Shown here piece by piece: positions 16,236 through 25,052 of a stretch of DNA of 64,000 nt. The notes under the pieces are model-generated. The model did no database searches and was not told the origin of the DNA. It was given only the letters and a program-made list of their open reading frames with translations. Position 1 is the stretch's first letter. Each line of letters opens with the position of its first letter. Origin of the DNA: Pelagibacteraceae bacterium AG-325-J13 (GTDB lineage: Bacteria; Pseudomonadota; Alphaproteobacteria; Pelagibacterales; Pelagibacteraceae); the NCBI GenBank assembly GCA_003282835.1, contig QBYL01000001.1, forward strand, positions 1-64,000. The letters run 5' to 3'. A program made the translations under genes and the position numbers.

Positions 16236-18514
16236 CTTTTATAATCGATAACATGTGAAGAATAAGCTGCTATTGACGCTAGATTGAGAATGTCCGAAGT
16301 GCTCGACCTAAGTGGTGCAACTTCGATAGGTAAACCCAGACCAATTAAAAGTGGACCAATTAGTTTTGCATCTCCATAAACTTTCATAAGTTTTGTAGAA
16401 ATTGCTGCACTGTGTAAAGCCGGCATAATTAATATATTTGCTTCTCCTACAATTTTAGAGAAAGGATAAACTTCTTTATAAATAGGATTCAGAGCTACAT
16501 CAGGTTGCATCTCTCCGTCAAAATCAAAATCTACTTTTTCATTTTTTAATATTTCAATTGCATCTCTAACATGTTTAGTATTTTTAGAAACTGGTTTTCC
16601 GAATGTTGAGTGGGAGAGAAAAGCAACTTTTGGATCAAAACCAAATAATTTTGCTACACGTACACAAGACTTAGAAACATTTACTAATCTTTTAGCTGAT
16701 GGAAAATCTTGGACATTTGTATCTGCTACTAAAATAGTTTTACCTTTCGAATTTATCATTGTCATACCAAAGATTTCCTCTCCAGGTCTAGGGTCAACAA
16801 CTTTTTTTAATTTCTCAATAGATGCTGCATAATGTCTAATATTTCCCGTAACCATTGCGTCTGCATCTTTACAAGCTATCATTGATGCTCCCCATGCAAT
16901 TCGGTCGTTCCTAACTAGTCGGTCAACATCTCTTTCTAGCTGTCCTTCTCTTTGTAATCTTTTATATAAATATTGCACATATTTTTTTCTTTTATCCTGA
17001 TCAGTTGAATTTACTATTTCAATTTTATGATTTTCATCTAATCCTATTCTTTTTAATTGTTCTTTAATTCTTTTTTCAGTTCCAATTAATATCGGTGTTC
17101 CAAGTTTATTTTTTCCAAATTCGATTGCGGCTTTAAGCATATTTTCATCCTCTCCTTCAGCAAAAACAACTCTTTTAGGATTTTTTCTTACTTTAGCATT
17201 GATACCTTGCATTAAGGACATCGAAGGGTCTAACCTATTTCTTAATTGATCTTTATAAACTTCTAAATCCATAATAGGTTTTCTAGCAACACCACTGTCC
17301 ATAGCTGCTTTTGCCACTGCGGATGGGATTATACTTATCAACCTTGGGTCAAAAGTCGAAGGTATAATGTAATCTTTTCCATATTTCGGCCGATCTCCTC
17401 CATAAGCAGAGACAACTTCATCAGGCACACCCTCACGAGCTAATAATGCTATTGCTTTAGCAGCTGCAATTTTCATATCTTCATTTATTTCTTTTGCTCT
17501 TACATCTAAAGCACCTCTAAAAATGTAAGGAAAACCAATTAAATTATTAACTTGATTTGGATAATCAGATCTTCCAGTTGCAACTATTGCATCTGATCTA
17601 GTCTCACTAATAAGTTCAGGTTTGATTTCAGGGTCTGGGTTAGCACATGCAAATATAATAGGATTCTTAGCCATAGATTTTACCATGTCTTTTGTAACAA
17701 CATCTTTAGCCGATAAACCTAGAAATACATCAGCATTTTTCATGGCATCCTCTAAAGATCTTAATTTTGTATCAATCGCAAAAGCTGACTTAAATTGATC
17801 TACATTTTCTCTTCCTTTGAAAATAACACCTTTACTATCGCACATGATAATATTTTTTGTATTTACACCACAACTTTTAAATAAATTAGTACATGCTTGT
17901 GCAGATGCACCAGCGCCATTTACAACAATTTTTATATCTTGAATTTTTTTTTTTGAAATATCTAACGCATTAATGAGCGCAGCTGTTGTAATAATAGCCG
18001 TGCCATGTTGGTCATCGTGAAAAATGGGAATATCGAGTTTCTCTTTAAGTTTCTGCTCAATTAGAAAACAATCGGGAGCAGCTATATCTTCAAGATTAAT
18101 ACCTCCAAATGTACCACCAATATTTGTGATTGTGTCTACAATTGAATTGACATCATTGTTATCGATTTCTATATCAATAGAGTCAATGTCAGCAAATCTT
18201 TTAAATAATACAGATTTACCTTCCATCACTGGCTTCGAAGCTAATGCTCCAAGATTTCCCAAACCTAATATTGCGGATCCATTACTAATTACTGCAACAA
18301 GATTTCCCTTGCTAGTATAATCATAAGCTAAAGCGGGATTTTTGGCTATTTCTCTCACAGGAGCAGCCACTCCTGGAGAATATGCTAAAGATAAATCTCT
18401 TTTAGTCGTCAATGGTTTAGAAGACTTTATCTCAATTTTGCCTGACTTACCTTTTATATGAAAATCAAGAGCTTCTTTATCTGAATAATGGTCAATTTTT
18501 GATTTTTTTGTCAT
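16232..18514 (-). CDS. maeB: NADP-dependent malic enzyme (malic enzyme-phosphotransacetylase hybrid)
   Basis: Oxidative decarboxylation of malate to pyruvate and CO2, linking the TCA cycle to NADPH and pyruvate supply. The 760-residue hybrid has an N-terminal malic-enzyme part: LAYSPGVAAPVREIA, the metal-binding IFHDDQHGTAI, and the Rossmann VVNGAGASAQAC. The C-terminal phosphotransacetylase-like part (from about residue 430) includes RVVFAEGEDENML and VTGNIRHYAASI. In characterised hybrids the C-terminal domain has no transacetylase activity and serves regulation by acetyl-CoA. It is monocistronic and divergent from murJ over 75 bp with no clear signal. Confidence 0.95.
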   Translation of the reverse strand: MTKKSKIDHYSDKEALDFHIKGKSGKIEIKSSKPLTTKRDLSLAYSPGVAAPVREIAKNPALAYDYTSKGNLVAVISNGSAILGLGNLGALASKPVMEGKSVLFKRFADIDSIDIEIDNNDVNSIVDTITNIGGTFGGINLEDIAAPDCFLIEQKLKEKLDIPIFHDDQHGTAIITTAALINALDISKKKIQDIKIVVNGAGASAQACTNLFKSCGVNTKNIIMCDSKGVIFKGRENVDQFKSAFAIDTKLRSLEDAMKNADVFLGLSAKDVVTKDMVKSMAKNPIIFACANPDPEIKPELISETRSDAIVATGRSDYPNQVNNLIGFPYIFRGALDVRAKEINEDMKIAAAKAIALLAREGVPDEVVSAYGGDRPKYGKDYIIPSTFDPRLISIIPSAVAKAAMDSGVARKPIMDLEVYKDQLRNRLDPSMSLMQGINAKVRKNPKRVVFAEGEDENMLKAAIEFGKNKLGTPILIGTEKRIKEQLKRIGLDENHKIEIVNSTDQDKRKKYVQYLYKRLQREGQLERDVDRLVRNDRIAWGASMIACKDADAMVTGNIRHYAASIEKLKKVVDPRPGEEIFGMTMINSKGKTILVADTNVQDFPSAKRLVNVSKSCVRVAKLFGFDPKVAFLSHSTFGKPVSKNTKHVRDAIEILKNEKVDFDFDGEMQPDVALNPIYKEVYPFSKIVGEANILIMPALHSAAISTKLMKVYGDAKLIGPLLIGLGLPIEVAPLRSSTSDILNLASIAAYSSHVIDYKS

Positions 18515-18589
18515 TTAAATTATGGGTATTTAATATAAATATTTATACAACATTATTTATTTATTATTTGTGGCTTAATTTAGAAATTT

Positions 18590-20116
18590 ATGAACTTATT
18601 ATCATCTACCTATATTTTTAGTTTTTTTACGTTATTGAGTAGGGTTTTAGGCTATCTTAGAGATGTATTAATTGCAATATTTTTAGGAGCTTCAATTTAC
18701 GCAGATGCGTTTTTTGTCGCGTTCAGACTCCCAAATACCTTCCGCCGTTTATTTGCTGAAGGAACGTTCAATGCTGCATTTGTGCCAAACTATATATCAG
18801 CCAAAAATGCTGGTAAAAGAACTGCAAACAAATTTGCCGATGAAGTTTTAAGATTTTTAATTTTAATATTGTTTTTAATTGTATTGATTGTGGAAATATT
18901 TACACCTATTTTAGTAAATATTATCGCCCCAGGTTTCGTTGACGACAATATAAAATTTAACCTTGCAATTGAATTTACTAGAATCACCTTTCCTTTTTTA
19001 TTGTTTGTTAGTATATCTTCTTTTTTTTCAGGAATTTTAAATTCTAATAATAAATTTGCAGCAGCAGCAGCAACTCCAATTATCTTAAATTTAATTTTAA
19101 TTGTAAGTTTACTTATTTCATATTTTTATAAGCTGGAGTTTGCTAGACAATTATCATATGGTGTAACTCTTGCCGGAATTTTACAACTACTTTTTTTAAT
19201 ATATTTTACAAAAAAATATTACAAACCATCTTTTGAATTTAAGTTGAAAGTTAGTAGCAAAGTAAAATATTTTTTTAAAAAATTATTACCAAGCATCCTT
19301 TCATCAGGAGTGACACAAATAAATATTTTGATTGGAACAATTATAGCTTCTTTCGAAGCAAGCGCAGTCTCTTATTTGTACTATGCTGACCGTATTTATC
19401 AAATTAATTTGGCGTTAGCAGGCATAGCTGTGGGAACTGTATCTTTGCCTGTTATGTCAAAAGTTTTTAAACAAAAAAAATTTTCTAAACTATTAAATAT
19501 TCAAAACAGATCTTTGGAACTATCTTTATTGCTAGCTATCCCAGCAAGTATTGGTTTAATTTTGGCTTCAGAAGAAATAGTCAGCGCTTTGCTAGGCTAT
19601 GGATCATTTGATGCTCAAAATGTTAAAATGACTGCTAAAGCTCTAAAGTATTTTGGTTATGGAATACCTGCTTTTGCTTTAATTAAAATTTTATCTAATT
19701 TCTTTTTTGCTAGAAATAATACTAAAATACCTTTTTATATTTCTATAATAATTGTTTTTTTAAATATAGTTATTAGTGTTGTTTTTTTTAAAAAGATTGG
19801 TTTTATTATTATTCCTATAGCTACCTCTATCTCAACATGGATTGGAATAGTAATTTACTTTTACCTTTTGAATAGAAAGAAATTTTTTAGTTTCGATCAA
19901 AAACTATATTATAATGTTTTAAAAATGATTATTAGTACAGTTTTGATGTCTATTACATTAATATTTTTATTAAACTATTATACAGAATTTTTAGTTTATA
20001 ATTATACATTTAAATCAATTTACCTTCTATTAATTGTTATTTTTGTTGCAGTTATTTACTTGATATCATGTTATTTTGGTGGAGTTTTAAAAATTAGAAA
20101 CTATAAGACAAATTAA
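18590..20116 (+). CDS. murJ: lipid II flippase MurJ
   Basis: Polytopic inner-membrane flippase (MOP superfamily) that moves the peptidoglycan precursor lipid II to the periplasm. The 508-residue protein has about 14 hydrophobic segments. Its characteristic N-terminal sequence includes LSRVLGYLRDVLIA and DAFFVAFRLPNTFRRLFAEGTFNAAFVP. Further blocks are GILNSNNKFAAAAATPII and SYLYYADRIYQINLALAGIAVGT. The stop is immediately followed by the trpS ATG (no spacer). murJ-trpS is a conserved alphaproteobacterial neighbourhood. Confidence 0.97.
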   Translation: MNLLSSTYIFSFFTLLSRVLGYLRDVLIAIFLGASIYADAFFVAFRLPNTFRRLFAEGTFNAAFVPNYISAKNAGKRTANKFADEVLRFLILILFLIVLIVEIFTPILVNIIAPGFVDDNIKFNLAIEFTRITFPFLLFVSISSFFSGILNSNNKFAAAAATPIILNLILIVSLLISYFYKLEFARQLSYGVTLAGILQLLFLIYFTKKYYKPSFEFKLKVSSKVKYFFKKLLPSILSSGVTQINILIGTIIASFEASAVSYLYYADRIYQINLALAGIAVGTVSLPVMSKVFKQKKFSKLLNIQNRSLELSLLLAIPASIGLILASEEIVSALLGYGSFDAQNVKMTAKALKYFGYGIPAFALIKILSNFFFARNNTKIPFYISIIIVFLNIVISVVFFKKIGFIIIPIATSISTWIGIVIYFYLLNRKKFFSFDQKLYYNVLKMIISTVLMSITLIFLLNYYTEFLVYNYTFKSIYLLLIVIFVAVIYLISCYFGGVLKIRNYKTN

Positions 20117-21121
20117 ATGATTATAAAAAAACTAGTATTTTCAGGTGTTCAACCTTCGGGTAATCTGCATTTAGGAAATTATCTAGGTGCACTAAAAAAT
20201 TTTGTTGAACTTCAAAAAAGTGCAGATTGCATCTATTGTGTAGTTGATCTTCATGCAATTACAACATTTCAAGAACCAAAGAAATTAAGAAATAACATTT
20301 TAGAAACTACAGCAAGTTTTATAGCAGCGGGACTAGACCCAAAAAAAAGTATAATCTTTAATCAATCTGCTGTTTCAGGACACGCAGAGCTAGCTTGGAT
20401 TTTAAATTGTGTGTCAAGAATTGGCTGGTTAAATAGGATGACACAATTTAAAGATAAGGTAGGTTCTGATAAAGAAAAAGCAAGTGTTGGATTATATATT
20501 TATCCAAATTTAATGGCAGCAGATATTTTATTATACAAAGCAACTCATGTACCAGTGGGAGCTGATCAAAAACAACATTTAGAGCTATCAAGGGACATTG
20601 CACTTAAGTTCAATAAAGATTTTAATTGTCCAGATTTTTTCCCACTTCCAGAACCTTTGATACCTAAAAATATTTCTAGAGTAATGAGCTTAAGAGACGG
20701 CACAAAGAAAATGAGTAAATCAGAAGAGTCAGATTATTCCAGAATTAACTTGAAAGACTCTGCAGACGAAATCAAAAAAAAAATCAAAAAAGCTAAATCA
20801 GACTCTGCGCCTATACCAGACAACCTAAGCTCTCTAGAAAAAAAACCTGAAGCTTTTAATTTATTAAATATATTTTCTGAACTATCTAGTATAAACTTGG
20901 ATAAGCTGATAAATGAAATGAGCGGTAAAGAATATTCTGCTGTTAAAAATGATTTAGCTGACCTACTTATTAGTCAAATTTGCCCAGTGGGAAAAGAAAT
21001 AGAAAAATTAATGGGAGATGAGACATATTTACTTAAAATTCTTAAGAATGGTGCAGAAAAAGCACAATTAAAAGCTGAGGAGAACTTAAAGAAAATACGT
21101 GAAAAAGTTGGGCTGATATAA
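20117..21121 (+). CDS. trpS: tryptophanyl-tRNA synthetase
   Basis: Class Ic aminoacyl-tRNA synthetase charging tRNA-Trp. The 334-residue protein has the HIGH-type motif PSGNLHLGNY near residues 13-22, DLHAITTFQ, and the KMSKS motif (GTKKMSKSEESD) at about residue 197. VGADQKQHLELSRDIA, the tryptophan/tRNA-binding segment, is intact. It directly follows murJ and is followed after 13 bp by the Nfu gene. Confidence 0.97.
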   Translation: MIIKKLVFSGVQPSGNLHLGNYLGALKNFVELQKSADCIYCVVDLHAITTFQEPKKLRNNILETTASFIAAGLDPKKSIIFNQSAVSGHAELAWILNCVSRIGWLNRMTQFKDKVGSDKEKASVGLYIYPNLMAADILLYKATHVPVGADQKQHLELSRDIALKFNKDFNCPDFFPLPEPLIPKNISRVMSLRDGTKKMSKSEESDYSRINLKDSADEIKKKIKKAKSDSAPIPDNLSSLEKKPEAFNLLNIFSELSSINLDKLINEMSGKEYSAVKNDLADLLISQICPVGKEIEKLMGDETYLLKILKNGAEKAQLKAEENLKKIREKVGLI

Positions 21122-21134
21122 TATAAAATTCCAT

Positions 21135-21683
21135 ATGATACATGTTGAATCAACACCTAATCCAGAATCATTGAAATTTTTATCTGAAAAAATTATCTCG
21201 GAAACTGGCACTGAAGAATTTCAAAAAAATGATATTACGCAAGTAAATAATTCTTTTATAAAAGAGTTATTAAGTTTTAAAGGTGTAGAATTAGTTTTGC
21301 TTTCTAAAAATTTTTTGTCAGTTAATAAAACAAAAGATGTTTCATGGAATGAGTTAAAGCCAATGATTATATCCCATTTAAATCATTATTTTGATAATAA
21401 TAATAGCCCAATTTTAAAAGATACATCTAAAAACTTAAATACCAATTTAAATAATGATGATACTACAAAAAAGATAATTGAAGTGTTAGATACGAAAATT
21501 AGACCAGCTGTAGCAAGAGATGGAGGGGATATAAAATTTAAATCTTTTAAAAATGGAGTTGTAAAAGTAGAATTACAGGGCAGCTGTTCCGGTTGTCCAA
21601 GTTCATTAATAACTTTAAAACAAGGTGTTCAAAATTTACTAAAACATTATGTTAAAGAAGTAAATTCTGTAGAGGCAAACTAA
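21135..21683 (+). CDS. nfuA: NfuA/NifU-type Fe-S cluster carrier
   Basis: Iron-sulphur cluster scaffold/carrier. The 182-residue protein combines an Nfu N-terminal domain (IHVESTPNPESLKFL) with a C-terminal NifU-like domain (KIIEVLDTKIRPAVARDGGDIKF). The cluster-binding pair is Cys151 and Cys154 (GSCSGCPSS). This two-domain type is common in alphaproteobacteria and mitochondria. Likely clients in this window include MiaB, which needs two Fe-S clusters. The stop overlaps the next start by one base. Confidence 0.95.
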   Translation: MIHVESTPNPESLKFLSEKIISETGTEEFQKNDITQVNNSFIKELLSFKGVELVLLSKNFLSVNKTKDVSWNELKPMIISHLNHYFDNNNSPILKDTSKNLNTNLNNDDTTKKIIEVLDTKIRPAVARDGGDIKFKSFKNGVVKVELQGSCSGCPSSLITLKQGVQNLLKHYVKEVNSVEAN

Positions 21684-23197
21684 TGAAAAAGAAATTAACT
21701 TATAGAGAGAAACTTTTAGAATTAGCTAAAATTTATAACGTTAAAGAAGTTCAAGATTATATAGGCAGAAGAAAAAATCTTACATCAGGACAAATAGAAC
21801 TTATATTAAGAAAAAATAAAATTATTATTCCAAAAGACTTTAATACGAATTTTTTTAAAGAAAATTTTACAAAACCTTTCACAAAAGTATCAAGACAAAT
21901 AGATGATTTAAAAGAAAACACTTCCAAATCAGCAAATAAATTTTCAAGAAAGATCAGTTATTTCAAAGAAGATAGTTCAAGATCAGTTTATCGTTTTTTT
22001 ATTAATTTATGGAGACTTTTAGGTAGAGCTGGAATCAACTTTTTAGAAGTAATACCTAAGCTTGGTAATACAATATATGGTTTTATTTCGAAAGTGTTAA
22101 CTGACTTATTTCATGGTATCTACGATCAACAAATAAATAAGAATAAGGTTAATCGAACAATTATTAGCTTTTTTATTATTGTTGGTATTTCAGCAGCTAT
22201 AATTTCTGGTGTATCTCAATTTAATGAATTAAAAAAAACTGATAAAATTGTAATAGTTAAAGAGAGTACCCCAAAAAAGAATTTGGACAAGAGAAAAGAG
22301 GAACCTAAGACAAAAAAAGCTGAGACGAAAAAATTAGATCAAAAAGTTAAAAAAGAAGCAAAAAAACCTAATAACAAATTAAAGAAAAAAGATAAAGTTT
22401 CAGAAATTATTTTGCCTGATCTAAACCTAAAAACAGAAACAGTTCTTAATTTATTTGAAGATGTAAATTATGATCTTAAAAAAGTGAGATATGAAAAAAC
22501 TGTAAAACCAATCTATTTTACTCAATTTCCCAAAGATTTAGATGAAATTCAGAACGTTCAATTAAAAAAAGAAACTTTCATAAAAATTGTATTACCATTG
22601 GTGGTTGCCGAAAATGCAAAAATATTAGACGACAGGCTTAAGCTAACAAATATATTATCTAGAAAAAGTACAACTGATAGCGAAAAACAATGGTTAAGAC
22701 AAAAATTTTTAGAATATAAGGTTAAGGGAGGAAATATTGAAGAATTAAAAACTAGAATGGATATTATTCCTGTTTCAATAGCATTAGCTCAAGCAGCCAA
22801 AGAAAGTGGTTGGGGAACATCACGTTTTGCCCTTGAAGGTAATGCAATATTTGGGCAATGGACCTGGAATGGAAAAGGTATTGAACCTTTAATGAGAGAT
22901 AAAAAGAAAAGCCATAAAATTTTAAAATTTCCAATTTTGAGAGCTTCTGTAAAAGCGTATAAAAATAATTTAAACACGCATAAAAGCTACAAAGAATTTC
23001 GAGATAAAAGGAAAGAGTTCAGAAATAAAAATAAAAAAATTACCGGTTTATCTTTAACTAAAACATTAGAAAATTATGCTCAAACTGGCAGCGAATATAC
23101 AAAAATATTAGCACAGATAATAAAACAAAACAGACTCATGGACTTTGAACCAGTTAGATTAGCAAATTCAATTCAAAAACAACAATTAGACTTATAA
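21683..23197 (+). CDS. membrane-anchored Bax-like glucosaminidase
   Basis: A 504-residue protein with an unusual layout. A long basic N-terminal part (residues 1-155) precedes one transmembrane helix (about 158-180), a lysine/proline/glutamate-rich linker (about 190-240) and a C-terminal Bax/FlgJ-like glucosaminidase domain. In that last domain SIALAQAAKESGWGTSRFA carries the catalytic Glu near residue 374, followed by GNAIFGQWTW. This predicts a type II membrane protein whose enzyme domain cleaves peptidoglycan glycan strands in the periplasm. The large cytoplasmic N-terminus is not recognised; LTYREKLLELAKIYNVKEVQDYIGR suggests helices. It lies next to a polysaccharide deacetylase gene on the other strand. 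Confidence 0.78.
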   Translation: MKKKLTYREKLLELAKIYNVKEVQDYIGRRKNLTSGQIELILRKNKIIIPKDFNTNFFKENFTKPFTKVSRQIDDLKENTSKSANKFSRKISYFKEDSSRSVYRFFINLWRLLGRAGINFLEVIPKLGNTIYGFISKVLTDLFHGIYDQQINKNKVNRTIISFFIIVGISAAIISGVSQFNELKKTDKIVIVKESTPKKNLDKRKEEPKTKKAETKKLDQKVKKEAKKPNNKLKKKDKVSEIILPDLNLKTETVLNLFEDVNYDLKKVRYEKTVKPIYFTQFPKDLDEIQNVQLKKETFIKIVLPLVVAENAKILDDRLKLTNILSRKSTTDSEKQWLRQKFLEYKVKGGNIEELKTRMDIIPVSIALAQAAKESGWGTSRFALEGNAIFGQWTWNGKGIEPLMRDKKKSHKILKFPILRASVKAYKNNLNTHKSYKEFRDKRKEFRNKNKKITGLSLTKTLENYAQTGSEYTKILAQIIKQNRLMDFEPVRLANSIQKQQLDL

Positions 23198-23204
23198 AAA
23201 AACA

Positions 23205-24308
23205 CTAATCAGCAACAACAAATTGAATCCCAAGCCATCGCCAAAAATTATTTGTTTCTCTTAACGAACAATTAATACGTCCACGTTCACCAATAAATTT
23301 TCCACTTAGTATTATATTTAATGTGCTGTCATTTATGAACTGAATATTTGATTTCCGCCAAGTATTTTCTTCATTTGAAAAACAATTTATTTGATTTAAG
23401 TTTTTAATATTGTCATAAAATTTAATACTTACTTTTGGAGGATTGTTTTCATCAATTAAGTATTTTTCTTCTGGAATAATCTTTTTATATTTGAATGGAA
23501 GTGTTTTGACTAATGTTTTAAATCTATCTATAGCACCATATTTTTCATTTATAGGAAATCGCGGAAGTTCAAACAAATCTTTAGTATCATCAATAACACC
23601 TGAATGCTGACCAAATGCATAATCAAAATTGAGATCTTTAATTATTTTTTTAAAAGCGAGACTATACTCTCCAAATGGATATGAAAAAAATTTTGAATTA
23701 GTTCCTAAATTCTTCCTAAAAATTTCTTTAGCTTTTATTATATCTTTTTTAATTACTTCTGGAGTTTCATTCACTAAATACTCGTGAGAGTGACTGTGAT
23801 TTCCTATTTCTACAAAATCTTCCTTAGATAATTCTTTAATTTGAGCCCAGTTCATGTAATTGTAAGTTCCAACCTCTCTTGTATTAACAAATAAAATAAA
23901 GGGTATTTTCTTCGCTTTTAATATTGGCCAAGCATTTTCATAAAAGGAGAGGAGCCCATCATCAATAGTTAAAAGAATTTTTCTCTGTTTCTTATTTTGA
24001 GTGATTTGTTCCTTTAATTTCGAAGGATGTACAAACGTCAAATTTTCACTATTAATAATCTCAAGTTGCTTTTTAAATATCTCTAATTGAATGTTAGTTG
24101 ATGGATATTTGTTCTCATTAAATCTATGGTACATTATAGATATCAAACCATAATCATCTATATTTTCATTATTAGTACTTGAAAAAGATTTAATCTCACT
24201 AAATAATGTGAATATTGAAATTATAAATATGAATGGAAATTTTTTGATAATTAATTGCACAGGCAAAAATGACAAGATTGGTTTAAAAGTTGGTAATAAT
24301 TTTTTCAT
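23205..24308 (-). CDS. exported polysaccharide deacetylase (NodB-like)
   Basis: Carbohydrate esterase 4-type deacetylase. The NodB-homology core has LLTIDDGLLSFYENAWPIL (catalytic Asp pair), the metal-binding GNHSHSHEYL and SYPFGEYS. A hydrophobic segment (FPFIFIISIFTLF) near the N-terminus is a signal peptide or anchor, and about 85 C-terminal residues form a separate beta-rich domain ending in WRWLGIQFVVAD. The substrate could be peptidoglycan or a surface glycan. The start is uncertain: the ATG at 24308 gives a long pre-signal extension, while an in-frame GTG at 24260 gives a classical signal. Either way the 5' end overlaps tsaB on the opposite strand. Confidence 0.85.
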   Translation of the reverse strand: MKKLLPTFKPILSFLPVQLIIKKFPFIFIISIFTLFSEIKSFSSTNNENIDDYGLISIMYHRFNENKYPSTNIQLEIFKKQLEIINSENLTFVHPSKLKEQITQNKKQRKILLTIDDGLLSFYENAWPILKAKKIPFILFVNTREVGTYNYMNWAQIKELSKEDFVEIGNHSHSHEYLVNETPEVIKKDIIKAKEIFRKNLGTNSKFFSYPFGEYSLAFKKIIKDLNFDYAFGQHSGVIDDTKDLFELPRFPINEKYGAIDRFKTLVKTLPFKYKKIIPEEKYLIDENNPPKVSIKFYDNIKNLNQINCFSNEENTWRKSNIQFINDSTLNIILSGKFIGERGRINCSLRETNNFWRWLGIQFVVAD

Positions 24309-24612
24309 TCACAGTTTTAAAAATAGCATTGTTAAAAATGAAAATTTAGTCTTAAGCATATTAGATTTAGTAAATAAGCACAAAGTAAAAATCAATGAAA
24401 ATTTCACAGTTTTAGTTAATAGTGGACCTGGGAGCTTTTCCTCTCTAAGAATAGCTTTGGCTGTTGCAAAAGGAATTAAAATTTCTAAAAATGTAAAATT
24501 GTATAGCTATAAGGATGACAATTTGACTGATTTTAAGCTTGAAAATATTGAGGTTTTAATCAATAAAAATTTATTGGAAAAAAATTTGATAAAACCATTA
24601 TATATAAGTTAA
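24232..24612 (+). CDS. tsaB: TsaB-like protein, short form
   Basis: TsaB is the partner of TsaD in making the t6A37 modification of ANN-decoding tRNAs. This 126-residue version keeps the N-terminal ASKHA fold: FLIINCTGKNDKIGLKVG and the diagnostic VNSGPGSFSSLRIALAVAKGI. It lacks almost all of the C-terminal half present in the roughly 230-residue E. coli protein. I prefer the ATG at 24232, which puts FLIIN at the proper family start; the ATG at 24208 adds 8 residues. The 5' end overlaps the divergent deacetylase gene by 29-101 bp depending on the starts chosen. It is 13 bp upstream of fur; rimI, often found between them, is absent. Confidence 0.72.
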   Translation, partial: NGNFLIINCTGKNDKIGLKVGNNFFIHSFKNSIVKNENLVLSILDLVNKHKVKINENFTVLVNSGPGSFSSLRIALAVAKGIKISKNVKLYSYKDDNLTDFKLENIEVLINKNLLEKNLIKPLYIS

Positions 24613-24625
24613 GTTAATTTATTTT

Positions 24626-25051
24626 ATGAATTCTATTGAACAAAAGTGTAAAGCAAAAGGTGTAAGACTTACTGATCAAAGAAGAATTATTGCTCAGGTC
24701 ATGTCAGATTCTAAGGAAAAATATGGTGCCAAAGACCATCCTGATGTTGATGAATTGCACAAACGTGTAAGTGAGATTGATAGCAAGATTAGTATCGCCA
24801 CAGTTTACAGAACAGTAAAATTATTTGAGGAGTCAGGCATTGTAGAAAAACACGATTTCAAAGGTGGTAAAGCAAGATACGAGCAATCACCTGACGAACA
24901 TCACGATCATTTAATAGATATTAATAGTGGAGAAATCGTAGAGTTTGTTGATAAAGATATTGAGAAGCTACAATATGAAGTTGCTAAAAAACTTGGATAT
25001 AAACTTGTTGACCATAAATTAGAGTTATATGGAACAAAAATAAAAAAATAA
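24626..25051 (+). CDS. fur: Fur/Mur-family metalloregulator
   Basis: Metal-responsive repressor of 141 residues. The winged helix contains RLTDQRRIIAQVM and ISIATVYRTVKLFEESGIVEKHDF. The metal-binding part reads HHDHLIDINSGEIVEF and is followed by KLGYKLVDHKLELYG, typical of the alphaproteobacterial Fur group, which includes the manganese-responsive Mur proteins. There is no C-terminal CxxC pair. Iron or manganese specificity cannot be decided here. A second family member, Irr, lies at 40264. Confidence 0.92.
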   Translation: MNSIEQKCKAKGVRLTDQRRIIAQVMSDSKEKYGAKDHPDVDELHKRVSEIDSKISIATVYRTVKLFEESGIVEKHDFKGGKARYEQSPDEHHDHLIDINSGEIVEFVDKDIEKLQYEVAKKLGYKLVDHKLELYGTKIKK

Positions 25052-25052
25052 A

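Noticed and set aside
24232-24612. Frameshifted tsaB
   Set aside because: The frame ends in a clean stop 13 bp before fur, leaving no room for a lost C-terminal half; a genuine short form is more likely.
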